Assembly: GCA_934434925.1 (NCBI GenBank)
Contig: CAKSAC010000001.1
Coordinates: forward strand, 62,001-126,000
From: an uncultured Eubacteriales bacterium
GTDB lineage: Bacteria > Bacillota > Clostridia > Oscillospirales > CAG-272
Length of the DNA: 64,000 nt
Direction of reading: 5' to 3'
The notes below the pieces were generated by a model. That model had not been told where the DNA came from. It did no database searches and saw only the letters and a list, made by a program, of their open reading frames with translations. Position numbers and translations under genes: made by a program. This document shows positions 16,851-24,542 of the stretch, piece by piece; position 1 is the first letter of the stretch; each line of letters opens with the position of its first letter.

Positions 16851-17004
16851 GTGTGCCGGGGCAGACATTGTCGTGTGCCGGGGCAGACATTGCCGTGTGC
16901 CGGGGCAGACGTAGCCGTGTGCCGGGGCAGACGTAGCCGTGTGCCGGGGCAGACATTGCCGTGTGCCGGGGCAGACATTGTCGTGTGCCGGGGCAGACAT
17001 TGCC
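16851..17004. repeat. Seven tandem 22-bp repeats (minisatellite) upstream of tig
   Basis: Seven contiguous units start at 16851, 16873, 16895, 16917, 16939, 16961 and 16983. Each has the invariant 16-base core GTGTGCCGGGGCAGAC followed by six bases that vary: ATTGTC, ATTGCC, GTAGCC, GTAGCC, ATTGCC, ATTGTC, ATTGCC. The core is an imperfect palindrome (GTgTGCC-GG-GGCAgAC). The 447-base gap between the GH2 gene (plus-side end 17054) and tig holds this array and the tig promoter but no gene; because 22 is not a multiple of three, reading frames through it shift from copy to copy. Confidence 0.95.
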
Positions 17005-17053
17005 CCCGATTCCGAACCCGGGGCCAGCCCTTGCTTTTCGTGCAGAGCGGCGT

Positions 17054-18820
17054 TCAGCCCCGGTGTTTTTTCTCGATTGCCGCTTCCCGCGTGTTGATGG
17101 CATGCAGGAGCGCGGGATCAAATTTGAATTCCCGTTCGTAGGTCATCAGGCCGTTCTGCTCCTGTTCCACGTCAAACAGTTGGGTATAGCAGAAGCCCAT
17201 AACGTCTTCGTTATCTAAGAGCGCGTCGGTCAGCCCTTTGTAGCGATCCAGAAATTCCTGCTCGGTTTTCGGCCCCGAGCCGTACCCCCAGCCACCCTGT
17301 TTGTCCGTCCAGAGAATGCCGCCGTATTCACTGACAAAGAGCGGTTTTTTCCCGTCATAGTGTTGTCTGCCTCGTATCGAACGGTCAGAGATGCGTTCGC
17401 ACGGTTCGTTCACAATCCCTTCTGCGATCCGCGCATAGTAGGTTGCAAATTTTGCCGGATCCTGCTCGTAGTCATGAACGTCGTAAATGTCGGTTACCAC
17501 ATGGAAGTTTCCGCTGGTGTCAATCACCGGACGGGTTGCATCCAACGCTTTGGTCACACAAAAAATCTGCGCAAGTACACAGTCTGCCTGTCGTTTACCG
17601 CGATAATCCCATGTCTCGTTGAACGGACACCAGCCGATGATGGCGGGATGGTTATAGTCGCGCTCCACAGCTTCCAGCCACTCCGGCAGAAAGTGCGCGA
17701 TTGCCTCCGGCGTGTCGATGCTCAACTCCCCGTTTGCGTGTTCGCCCCAGCAGAGATAGCCCAGCCGGTCCGCCCAGTAGAGAAAACGCGGCTCAAAAAT
17801 CTTCTGATGCAGGCGCGCTCCGTTGAAGCCGAGTTCCATAGACTTCAGAATGTCGTTTTTCAAATCTTCGTCGGTCGGCGCGGTGTAAATGCCGCCCGGA
17901 TAAAAGCCCTGATCCAGCACCCAACGACCGAACACCACCCGCCCGTTCAGCCGGAAGGTCCTGCCAACCAACGAAACGCTCCGCAGGCCGAAATAACTGG
18001 TTGCGTAATCAACGGTTTTTCCGTTCTTTGTCAGGGTCAGCTCCACGTCGTAGAGGTTTCCGATGCCGACCTCCCACAGGTGCTTTTCCGAAAGCGGAAT
18101 GGTCAGCGTCACGCTGTTTCCGGTAATGCCGGCCGCTGACGCGAAGCCGACTTCCCGGCCGTCGTAGGTCACACGCACCGTCAGCGCGGTGTTCTCGGGG
18201 TCTCCCGTGAGGCGACATTCGGTCGTTACGGCGCAGGCGGCGGTGTCCGGAGTCATACGCAGGTTGCCGATATGCACGTCCTCTACCGCCTCCATCCACA
18301 CCGTTTGCCAGATACCGGTGGTGCGGGAGTAGGAACAGTCGTAGGACGCAAGGCGGGTAGACTGCTTGCCCGCCGGCTGGTTGTGTGAGCGCACGTCATC
18401 GAATGCCGACAGCACGATGCGGTCATTTGCAAAATTCAGCATGTCGGTAATATCAAAGACAAAAGGGGTGTAGCCGCCGGTATGCATTCCCGCCTTTTTA
18501 CCGTTGACCCAAACCGTTGCGACATAGTCAACCGCGCCGAAATGGAGCAGAATGCGTTTGCCCTTCCATTCTGCAGGCACAGACAGATTTTTCGCATACC
18601 AGACGCACCGCATGAAATCCTTGTGTTCTATGCCGGAGAGCTTGCTTTCGGGGCAGAAGGGAACCGTGATGGTTCCCGATAGCTTTTCGGCGTCGATCAG
18701 ACCGCGTTCTTCGCCGCTCTCGCCCGCGTCAATTTCAAATTCCCACTCGCCGTTGAGGCAAAGCCATGCGTCGCGCACCAATTGCGGACGCGGATATTCG
18801 TTTCTCGGAAGTTTCGTCAT
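17054..18820 (-). CDS. Glycoside hydrolase family 2 enzyme (beta-galactosidase/beta-glucuronidase-like)
   Basis: A 588-residue GH2 enzyme with the family order: jelly-roll sugar-binding domain (about 1-170, including LNGEWEFEIDAG), immunoglobulin-like domain (about 175-270) and TIM barrel (about 280-588). The acid/base Glu sits in WCPFNETWD and the nucleophile Glu in FVSEYGG. No signal peptide is present, so it acts in the cytoplasm on imported oligosaccharides or glycosides. Whether it prefers galactosides, glucuronides or another sugar cannot be told; no transporter is adjacent. GGAG lies before the ATG. It has its own promoter with a candidate operator and no clear terminator, running toward the 22-bp array. 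Confidence 0.9.
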   Translation of the reverse strand: MTKLPRNEYPRPQLVRDAWLCLNGEWEFEIDAGESGEERGLIDAEKLSGTITVPFCPESKLSGIEHKDFMRCVWYAKNLSVPAEWKGKRILLHFGAVDYVATVWVNGKKAGMHTGGYTPFVFDITDMLNFANDRIVLSAFDDVRSHNQPAGKQSTRLASYDCSYSRTTGIWQTVWMEAVEDVHIGNLRMTPDTAACAVTTECRLTGDPENTALTVRVTYDGREVGFASAAGITGNSVTLTIPLSEKHLWEVGIGNLYDVELTLTKNGKTVDYATSYFGLRSVSLVGRTFRLNGRVVFGRWVLDQGFYPGGIYTAPTDEDLKNDILKSMELGFNGARLHQKIFEPRFLYWADRLGYLCWGEHANGELSIDTPEAIAHFLPEWLEAVERDYNHPAIIGWCPFNETWDYRGKRQADCVLAQIFCVTKALDATRPVIDTSGNFHVVTDIYDVHDYEQDPAKFATYYARIAEGIVNEPCERISDRSIRGRQHYDGKKPLFVSEYGGILWTDKQGGWGYGSGPKTEQEFLDRYKGLTDALLDNEDVMGFCYTQLFDVEQEQNGLMTYEREFKFDPALLHAINTREAAIEKKHRG

Positions 18821-18869
18821 CAGATGATCTCCTCGTTTGTTTCATCTTTCTCATCTTTCGGTTTTGCGT

Positions 18870-18892
18870 GACGGCGCATACAAATCGCCGTC
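18870..18892 (-). promoter_or_regulatory. 5'-terminal stem-loop of the GH2 mRNA
   Basis: On the minus strand GACGGCG and CGCCGTC form a seven-base-pair stem with a nine-base loop. The predicted start point (about 18892) coincides with its first base, so the transcript would begin with this hairpin, a known way of protecting mRNA from decay. Confidence 0.45.
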
Positions 18893-18898
18893 TCTTTT

Positions 18899-18927
18899 TT
18901 TATACCATGTTTTTTGTGCGAAAGCAA
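18899..18927 (-). promoter_or_regulatory. Promoter of the GH2 gene
   Basis: On the minus strand TTGCTT (18927-18922) and TATAAA (18904-18899) are 17 bases apart. Confidence 0.65.
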
Positions 18928-18944
18928 TGGAATTTCCGCACAAA
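18913..18944. promoter_or_regulatory. Candidate operator: inverted repeat over the GH2 -35
   Basis: TTTGTGCG (18913-18920) and CGCACAAA (18937-18944) are perfect inverted arms separated by 16 bases, and the -35 of the GH2 promoter lies between them. The layout suits a repressor of the sugar-responsive kind; the protein is unknown. Confidence 0.45.
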
Positions 18945-19000
18945 GGAAAAAATCAACAAGACTGTCGGCGGTTGAAATCCGATAAAACAACAGCAACAGA

Positions 19001-19072
19001 AAAAAGCGATCGGGTTTTGGCGGCATGTTTGGGCGGAAACCAATCTGCCGGAAAGGCCACGATCGCTTTTTG
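19001..19072. terminator. Terminator downstream of the metallophosphoesterase gene
   Basis: AAAAGCGATCG (19002-19012) pairs with CGATCGCTTTT (19060-19070) around a long structured loop. On the minus strand the second arm runs into TTTTTTC, suiting the gene ending at 19127; the plus strand also has a T-run. Confidence 0.7.
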
Positions 19073-19126
19073 TTTTCCGGGATCGGCATTTTGCCGGTCT
19101 CGCAACAAGGCAATATCCCGTCGTTT

Positions 19127-19852
19127 TCAGTTTGGCAGGATGATGCGGGGGATAAAATCAAGATAGTCCGCGGAAATCAGAATGAAATCGATTCCGTGCG
19201 CTGTAAAATACGGTCGGGCCGTGTAATTTCCGTGTATATGGCCGTAATAAACACGTCGGATGCCGAATTCTTCCAGCGCGTCGAGAAAAGGCCCGGTCTC
19301 GCGACCGGCAACGACCGGAGGATAATGGAAGAAGACCAGCAGTTCCTTCTGCCCGGCAGCCGGATGCCCGGCAGCAGCGGTAAGGCCGAGCCGCAGGCGT
19401 ATGGTTTCACGCGCAATCATCTTTTCATAGTCATCCGTATTTTGGCAATCAAGGTCGCCTTCCGGCATCCAGCCGCGCGTTCCGGTCAGCAGAAATTCAT
19501 CTGTTTCCAGCACATTATTATGAAGAAAAGAAAGAGAACGAATCTGCCTTTCTTCCAGGAACGCCTGCATTTTGGAGAGGGTGGACCACCAGAAATCATG
19601 GTTCCCCTTGCCGAGAATTTTGCGTCCGGGCAGGGCATCGATAAATCGCAGATCGGCCTCGGCCCCTTCCAGAGAAAGCGCCCAGGAAATATCGCCGGGG
19701 ATGACGACCGTATCCTCCGGCTCCACAAGGGAACACCAATTCCGGCGGAGTTTTTCGGTGTAACCGGCCCAACGCCGGCCAAAGACCTCCATAGACTTGT
19801 TACAGCCGTCGGCCGTAGAGAGATGTAAATCGGAAATCACATAGGTAGACAT
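19127..19852 (-). CDS. Metallophosphoesterase (calcineurin-like)
   Basis: A 241-residue phosphoesterase of the calcineurin-like fold. Metal ligands fit the family pattern: Asp8 and His10 (ISDLHLS), Asp in VIPGDISWA, Asn-His in GKGNHDFWW, a later His in FFHYPP, and GHIHG near residue 205. The GDISWAL and HDFWW wording matches a clostridial subgroup annotated only as metallophosphoesterase or serine/threonine phosphatase-like; the substrate is unknown. There is no signal peptide, so it is cytoplasmic. It is monocistronic and divergent from the DUF1540 gene. Confidence 0.85.
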   Translation of the reverse strand: MSTYVISDLHLSTADGCNKSMEVFGRRWAGYTEKLRRNWCSLVEPEDTVVIPGDISWALSLEGAEADLRFIDALPGRKILGKGNHDFWWSTLSKMQAFLEERQIRSLSFLHNNVLETDEFLLTGTRGWMPEGDLDCQNTDDYEKMIARETIRLRLGLTAAAGHPAAGQKELLVFFHYPPVVAGRETGPFLDALEEFGIRRVYYGHIHGNYTARPYFTAHGIDFILISADYLDFIPRIILPN

Positions 19853-19923
19853 ATCATTCGCCTTCTGAATAAAGCATACTGGTTGGGGGAGAATAAGTGA
19901 AAACCACGAAAGGAGATGAAAAA

Positions 19924-20109
19924 ATGAAAGAAACGGGAAAAAAAGAAAAGCAATTGAAGGGGGTCTGCTGTGATGCCTGCAATTGCATCCATCACGGGCA
20001 GGATCATTCCTGCCACGCGGACGAGATTTCCGTCGGCCCTCACAATGCCTGTTGCAGTGCCGAAACGATTTGCGCCACCTTTAAGCCGAAAGACGAAACA
20101 AACGGCTGA
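19924..20109 (+). CDS. DUF1540 domain-containing Cys-rich small protein
   Basis: A 61-residue protein made almost entirely of one DUF1540 domain, with the pattern VCCDACNCIHH...CHADEISVGP...SAETICATFKPK. The cysteines probably bind a metal; the molecular role of the family is unknown, though members are common in spore-forming Firmicutes. ATG at 19924 is chosen because AAAGGAG lies eight to nine bases upstream; the earlier ATG at 19897 lacks a site. It has its own terminator. Confidence 0.85.
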   Translation: MKETGKKEKQLKGVCCDACNCIHHGQDHSCHADEISVGPHNACCSAETICATFKPKDETNG

Positions 20110-20122
20110 AAATGAAGAAACG

Positions 20123-20146
20123 GAGGCGGGGTTGCCGCCTCTTTTT
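20123..20146 (+). terminator. Terminator after the DUF1540 gene
   Basis: GAGGCGG and CCGCCTC form a seven-base-pair stem with a five-base loop, followed by TTTTTC. Confidence 0.88.
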
Positions 20147-20160
20147 CATTTCTGACTTCA

Positions 20161-20208
20161 CGGCGGACATCGCGGTGGAAAGCATGGCGGACATCGCGGT
20201 GGAAAGTG
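20161..20208. repeat. 24-bp tandem duplication downstream of thrC
   Basis: The string GGCGGACATCGCGGTGGAAAG recurs with a 24-base period (starting near 20162 and 20186), and a decayed third copy (CCGCGGCGGAAAGCG) follows near 20220. It lies between the DUF1540 terminator and the end of thrC and has no evident gene. Confidence 0.7.
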
Positions 20209-20246
20209 CGGCCTTCGGAACCGCGGCGGAAAGCGCGAGGCTCGGG

Positions 20247-21728
20247 TTATTCGCCGGCAAAAGCGAGTACGCGCGCGGCCATTTCGGAGGGTGCAATCGA
20301 ATCCGGGAAACGCACCGGCTTGTTTTCCAGGTCTGCAAGCGGAGCGGGAATGGCGGTTCCGCTCAGCCGGGCAAGCGCTTCCAGCGGATGTTGGGGTTCT
20401 TCGGTACGCCCGGTAATGTCGGCCAGCACCGCGGGAGCGAATTTATAGGGGCTGGCAGTCGAGACGATGAAGAGCGGGGCGGTACTGTGGCTGTCGGCCA
20501 AATATTTTTGGGCGCACCCATAGGCAACGGCGGTGTGCGTGTCCATAAGATAGCCGTGATTATTAAAAGCGTCATGGAGATAAAGCGCCGTTTCCGCTTC
20601 GTCGCAACAGTACCCGACGAAGTTTTGGCGGATTTTGGCCATTTCTTCTTCTGCCACGGTATAACTAGCGTTTTTTGCAAGAGAACACATGTATTCGGCG
20701 GTTTTTTCACTCCCGCATACGGTGTAAAGGAGCCGTTCCAGATTGCTGGAGATAAGAATATCCATCGAGGGGGATGTCGTCAGGTGGAAGTCGCGTAAAC
20801 GGTTGTAGGTTCCGGTCCGCAGAAATTCGGTCAGCACATCGTTCCGGTTGGAAGCGCAGACCAGCTTCCCGAGCGGGAGCCCCATTTGCTTTGCGAGATA
20901 CGCGGCAAAAATATTTCCGAAGTTTCCGGTCGGTACCACAACGTCCGGCTTGTCCTCCGGCCGGATGCGGCCGTCGTTCAACATGTCGCAATAGGCGGAG
21001 ACATAGTATGCGATCTGCGGTGCGAGCCGCCCCCAGTTGATGGAGTTGGCACTGGAGAGAAAATATCCGCGCCGATCCAGTTCCGAGGCGATGGCGGTAT
21101 CGGAAAAGATTTTCTTTACGCCGCTTTGCGCGTCATCGAAATTCCCGTAGATCCCGCACACCCCGACATTGTTTCCTTCCTGTGTGGTCATTTGCGCTTT
21201 TTGAATACGGCTGACACCGCCGGTCGGGAAAAAAACGAGGATTTTGACGTGCGGAACATCGCGGTACCCCTCCAGGGCGGCCTTTCCGGTGTCTCCCGAG
21301 GTAGCCACAAGGATCAGCGCCGTCCGGTCTTCGCCGGTCTTTCTCAGCGCGCGGGAAAGCAAGCGCGGCATAATCTGTAAGGCCATATCCTTGAATGCAC
21401 AGGTAGGACCGTGCCAGAGTTCAAGGGAAGAGAGTTGGCGATCGATCTGCACGAGAGGAGCCGCGCCTCCCGGAAAACGGTCGTCTGCGTAGGCCGCCCG
21501 GCAATCGTCCAGAAGTTCCTCTTCCGTATAATCGGTAAGGAACAGCGAAAGGATTTTTGCGGCGCGCTCCGGATAATGCAGACCGGCGAGGACGCGAAGG
21601 TCCTCTTCGGTGAGCGTCGGAATCTTTTCGGGCATATACAGCCCGCCGTCCGGCGCCATACCGTTTTTGATGGCCGTGGCGGAACTGACCGTCGCGGCAT
21701 TTTTACTTCTTGTGCTTCTGTAATTCAT
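20247..21728 (-). CDS. thrC: Threonine synthase
   Basis: A 493-residue PLP enzyme that converts O-phospho-L-homoserine to threonine. The N-terminal STRSKNAATVS opening and full length are those of the long (class II, fungal/E. coli type) threonine synthases. The PLP Lys lies in GPTCAFKDMALQ, and the phosphate-binding region contains ATSGDTGKAALEG. GGAAG precedes the ATG. It is the last gene of the minus-strand run lepB-rbgA-rnhB-yraN-M19-thrC and overlaps the preceding dipeptidase gene by 26 bases. No other threonine-pathway gene is adjacent. Confidence 0.95.
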   Translation of the reverse strand: MNYRSTRSKNAATVSSATAIKNGMAPDGGLYMPEKIPTLTEEDLRVLAGLHYPERAAKILSLFLTDYTEEELLDDCRAAYADDRFPGGAAPLVQIDRQLSSLELWHGPTCAFKDMALQIMPRLLSRALRKTGEDRTALILVATSGDTGKAALEGYRDVPHVKILVFFPTGGVSRIQKAQMTTQEGNNVGVCGIYGNFDDAQSGVKKIFSDTAIASELDRRGYFLSSANSINWGRLAPQIAYYVSAYCDMLNDGRIRPEDKPDVVVPTGNFGNIFAAYLAKQMGLPLGKLVCASNRNDVLTEFLRTGTYNRLRDFHLTTSPSMDILISSNLERLLYTVCGSEKTAEYMCSLAKNASYTVAEEEMAKIRQNFVGYCCDEAETALYLHDAFNNHGYLMDTHTAVAYGCAQKYLADSHSTAPLFIVSTASPYKFAPAVLADITGRTEEPQHPLEALARLSGTAIPAPLADLENKPVRFPDSIAPSEMAARVLAFAGE

Positions 21729-22626
21729 ATTGACTTCCTGCCTTTTGGAAATATCGGAAAAAGTTTTCCGCGTTTTTATAAAAGAGGTTGCGTATCAGCG
21801 CGTCGGGGTATCCTGCGGTCTGTAAAACGGGGATCAGCCGCGCCATGTCCGCAAGATGGGAAACGCCGGCCGGATGAGAAGAAATCCCGTCAAGATCAGT
21901 GCCGAGGCAAACGGTATTTTCTCCGCCGAGGGCGAGATAATGTTCAAGGTGCAGAAGGAAATGCTCTTCGTCTGCCACGCCGGAAACGGTAAGATGTTCC
22001 GGACACAGGCAAAGCCCCACGATCCCGCCCGCGTCGCGGATAATCATGAATTCTTCATCGGTGAGATTGCGCGGGTGACGGCAGACGGCGCGCGCGTCCG
22101 AGTGGGTGGCTATAAAAGGAGAACCGGCATCCGTGCAGATTTTCACCGCATCATAAAAGGTCCTGTCCGATGCATGCGAAAGATCGGGGATAATCCCGAG
22201 GCGAAGGGCTTCTGTAAGAGCTGCCTGCCCGAAAGCAGTCAACCCGCGGTCGGTATCATACGCACCGCCGACGCAGCTTTCTCCGCGCCACACCAACGTA
22301 AGGAGCGAAACGCCGGCGCGACGCAGAACCGAAAGCCGCCGGATATCTCCCGCCAGCAGTCTGGCATCTTCAACCGCGAGAAGAAAGGAAAAGCGCCGAC
22401 CGATATAGGGAGCAATCTCGGCAAACAGGTTTTCCCGCATCCGGAAAAAATCACGGTACGCCTCGTCATCGCTCTTTTTCTCGTTGCAAAAGCAGGCAAA
22501 GACCTGCGTGATGTGCGAAAACGCGGTCAGGTCGTTTGCGGAAACGTCCAACTCGGGAGAAGAAAAGGGAAGGGCCCGGTAATAGAGTTTTGTGGGGGTA
22601 TCAGCGTGCAGGTCAAAGTATCTCAT
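21703..22626 (-). CDS. Membrane dipeptidase family (peptidase M19) protein
   Basis: A 307-residue zinc dipeptidase of the renal-dipeptidase (M19) family. It opens with FDLHADTP, whose His and Asp bind the first zinc. The bridging Glu is in FLLAVEDA, and later metal-binding parts include PDLSHASDRTFYD and ATHSDARAVCRHPRN. There is no signal peptide, so it acts inside the cell, probably on dipeptides. It lies 20 bases after yraN and overlaps thrC by 26 bases. Confidence 0.9.
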   Translation of the reverse strand: MRYFDLHADTPTKLYYRALPFSSPELDVSANDLTAFSHITQVFACFCNEKKSDDEAYRDFFRMRENLFAEIAPYIGRRFSFLLAVEDARLLAGDIRRLSVLRRAGVSLLTLVWRGESCVGGAYDTDRGLTAFGQAALTEALRLGIIPDLSHASDRTFYDAVKICTDAGSPFIATHSDARAVCRHPRNLTDEEFMIIRDAGGIVGLCLCPEHLTVSGVADEEHFLLHLEHYLALGGENTVCLGTDLDGISSHPAGVSHLADMARLIPVLQTAGYPDALIRNLFYKNAENFFRYFQKAGSQYELQKHKK

Positions 22627-22646
22627 ATCTATCCTCCCCCACCAGT

Positions 22647-23066
22647 TTATGGGGAGAAGGCGTTTTTGATATGGTTCAGGCGGAGAATTTTTGATTTTCC
22701 GCTTTTTTCGTCTTTGATGAGGTAGACTTCTATAATGTCCATACGTATGGGGAGAAAAATCCCGCTGAGATTGCGGTAGGCGCGGGCGGCCGTGAGAAGA
22801 TTGCGGCGCTTTTCTGCGTTGACGGCTTCGGCAGGTGCGTGAAGAAGCCCTATTGCGTTCTGCGGAACGGTCCGGGTCTTCACTTCGCAGAAAACAAGCT
22901 TCCCGAATCGGCGCGCGATAATATCGACTTCTTTCTTATAATAAAACCAGTTTCGTTCCAGAATCCGGTATCCGCGGAGAAGCAGATAGCGTGTCGCCGC
23001 CCTTTCTCCGAGATTTCCGGCGCTTTTCGTCGGAGGAAGTCCGTCTTTCTGTTTGTTGATACACAT
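22647..23066 (-). CDS. YraN family (UPF0102) putative endonuclease
   Basis: A 139-residue protein of the YraN/UPF0102 family, which has a restriction-endonuclease-like fold. Conserved parts are GNLGERAATRYLLLRGYRILERN, split here as GNLGERAA and GYRILERNW, then EVDIIAR and VFCEVKTR, which hold the Asp/Glu-x-Lys residues. The start at 23066 fits the family; an in-frame TTG further upstream lies inside rnhB and has no binding site. The gene begins three bases from the rnhB stop, a common YraN-RnhB arrangement. Its biological role is unsettled. Confidence 0.88.
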   Translation of the reverse strand: MCINKQKDGLPPTKSAGNLGERAATRYLLLRGYRILERNWFYYKKEVDIIARRFGKLVFCEVKTRTVPQNAIGLLHAPAEAVNAEKRRNLLTAARAYRNLSGIFLPIRMDIIEVYLIKDEKSGKSKILRLNHIKNAFSP

Positions 23067-23068
23067 TT

Positions 23069-23671
23069 TCAGCCGTTCTGCAAGAATTTCAAGAAACTTT
23101 TCCGATAAATCTCGCAAGGACCGAATTGCCGAACCAGTTCCCGATGTTCGGCGGTCGGATAACCTTTGTGCGCGGCGATTTTGTATTGCGGATAAGCGGC
23201 ATCGAGTTCAAGACACAGCCTGTCCCGCGTGACCTTGGCAAGAATACTGGCGGCGGCAATCGAACAGGAGAGCGAATCGCCTTTGATGACGGCCGTAGCC
23301 GGTATCGGTAAATTGCGGACGGTATTTCCGTCTATCAAAGCAAAATCGGCTTCCGGGGAAAGCGCAGAAATGGCGCGGCGCATGGCCAGCATGGTTGCGT
23401 TGAGGATATTCAGTTCATCGATTTCCGCCGGGGTAGCCGAGGCCACGGCCCAGGCAATCGCCTCTTCCTGTATGACGGGGAAAAGGGCTTCCCGCTTTTT
23501 TTCGGTGAGTTTTTTGGAGTCGTTCAGCCCTTCGAGGCAGAGTCCGGCAGGGAGAATGACCGCCGCGGCCACGACCGGCCCGCAAAGAGGCCCCCGGCCG
23601 GCTTCGTCAACACCGCAGACGGCTTGATAGCCGCGCGCATAAAACGCTTCTTCATATTCATAGCCGGGCAT
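23069..23671 (-). CDS. rnhB: Ribonuclease HII
   Basis: A 200-residue RNase H2-type nuclease that removes RNA from RNA/DNA hybrids and single ribonucleotides from DNA. The catalytic opening is VDEAGRGPLCGPVV (Asp22, Glu23), the third Asp is in ALIDGN near residue 114, and the last is in TRDRLC. The C-terminal KGYPTAEH motif is also present. The length is normal. It overlaps the rbgA end by 14 bases and leads directly into yraN. Confidence 0.96.
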   Translation of the reverse strand: MPGYEYEEAFYARGYQAVCGVDEAGRGPLCGPVVAAAVILPAGLCLEGLNDSKKLTEKKREALFPVIQEEAIAWAVASATPAEIDELNILNATMLAMRRAISALSPEADFALIDGNTVRNLPIPATAVIKGDSLSCSIAAASILAKVTRDRLCLELDAAYPQYKIAAHKGYPTAEHRELVRQFGPCEIYRKSFLKFLQNG

Positions 23672-24542
23672 CGTCTGTCTCCTTTGGAAATTCCAGTGAA
23701 ATGCCGCCGAGCACCCCGCGGCGGAATTCGTCGAGGAGCATGCGGCAGGTACGGTCTGTGTCGGGTTCTCCGCCGGAAATCACAAACCCGCGCCGCTTTC
23801 CGATCGTCAAAAAGAGGTCATAGGGGGAGAAAGAGGCGATTTCTTCCTCAGTAACCCGGTAACGCGCGGCAAGTCTGTCCGGGTAGCGCGCGGCGAGGAT
23901 TTTGAGCAAAGAGCAGGCGATTTCTTCCAGGTCGAGAACGGCATCTTTGATAGCGCCGGTCAGGGCTAAATGCAGTCCGGTCGTCGGATCGTCAAACTTC
24001 GGCCAGAGTACGCCGGGCGTGTCCAGAAGGTCCAGAGCCTCTCCCGCCGGAACCCATTGCTTATCCCGCGTGACGCCGGGGCGGTTTTCAACCTTTGTTT
24101 TTTTGCCGCCGGCCAGCCGGTTGATAAGAGAGGATTTTCCGACATTCGGGATTCCGACAATCATCGCACGCAAACGGCGGCCCTGCATGCCGCGTTCGGC
24201 ATAACGGGCGAGCTTATCGGCGAGAATAGTTTGCACCGTGCGCGGAATCTCGCGGATACCGGTCCCGTCCAGGCAATCGGTTTCCAGGCAAAAGATTCCC
24301 TTTTTTCGGTAATATGCGGTAAATGCGCGGCTGACAGAGGTATCTGCCAGCGAGGATTTGTTGAGCAGTTTCAAAAGCGGCTTGTCCGCTATCAACCGGG
24401 ATAGCTCCGGATTTGCGGAACTTTTCGGAATGCGCGCGTCCAGCACTTCCAGCACGATATCCACTTGCGGCAGACATTTCGCGATCAGCCGGCGGGTCTT
24501 GGCCATATGCCCGGGAAACCACTGGATCGTTTCGGAAGGCAT
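23658..24542 (-). CDS. rbgA: Ribosome biogenesis GTPase RbgA (YlqF) with altered G4 motif
   Basis: A 294-residue circularly permuted GTPase that helps complete the 50S ribosomal subunit. The N-terminus WFPGHMAK is diagnostic. Motif order is G4-G5-G1-G2-G3: G1 is GIPNVGKSS and G3 DTPGV. The G4 motif reads NKSSL (residues 61-65) where the family has NKxDL, so the Asp that recognises guanine is Ser. Length and other motifs are intact. Its ATG overlaps the lepB stop (TGATG). Confidence 0.92.
   Translation of the reverse strand: MPSETIQWFPGHMAKTRRLIAKCLPQVDIVLEVLDARIPKSSANPELSRLIADKPLLKLLNKSSLADTSVSRAFTAYYRKKGIFCLETDCLDGTGIREIPRTVQTILADKLARYAERGMQGRRLRAMIVGIPNVGKSSLINRLAGGKKTKVENRPGVTRDKQWVPAGEALDLLDTPGVLWPKFDDPTTGLHLALTGAIKDAVLDLEEIACSLLKILAARYPDRLAARYRVTEEEIASFSPYDLFLTIGKRRGFVISGGEPDTDRTCRMLLDEFRRGVLGGISLEFPKETDDARL

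Noticed and set aside
16851..17004. CRISPR array
   Set aside because: The 22-bp units are contiguous with no unique spacers and no cas genes nearby.
16632..17121. Coding sequence through the 22-bp array
   Set aside because: The unit length is not a multiple of three, so frames rotate, and none has a binding site; composition is repeat-driven.
18870..18902. Plus-strand terminator (hairpin followed by a T-run)
   Set aside because: No plus-strand gene lies upstream; the T-run is the complement of the GH2 -10 region, and the hairpin is better read as the mRNA 5' end.
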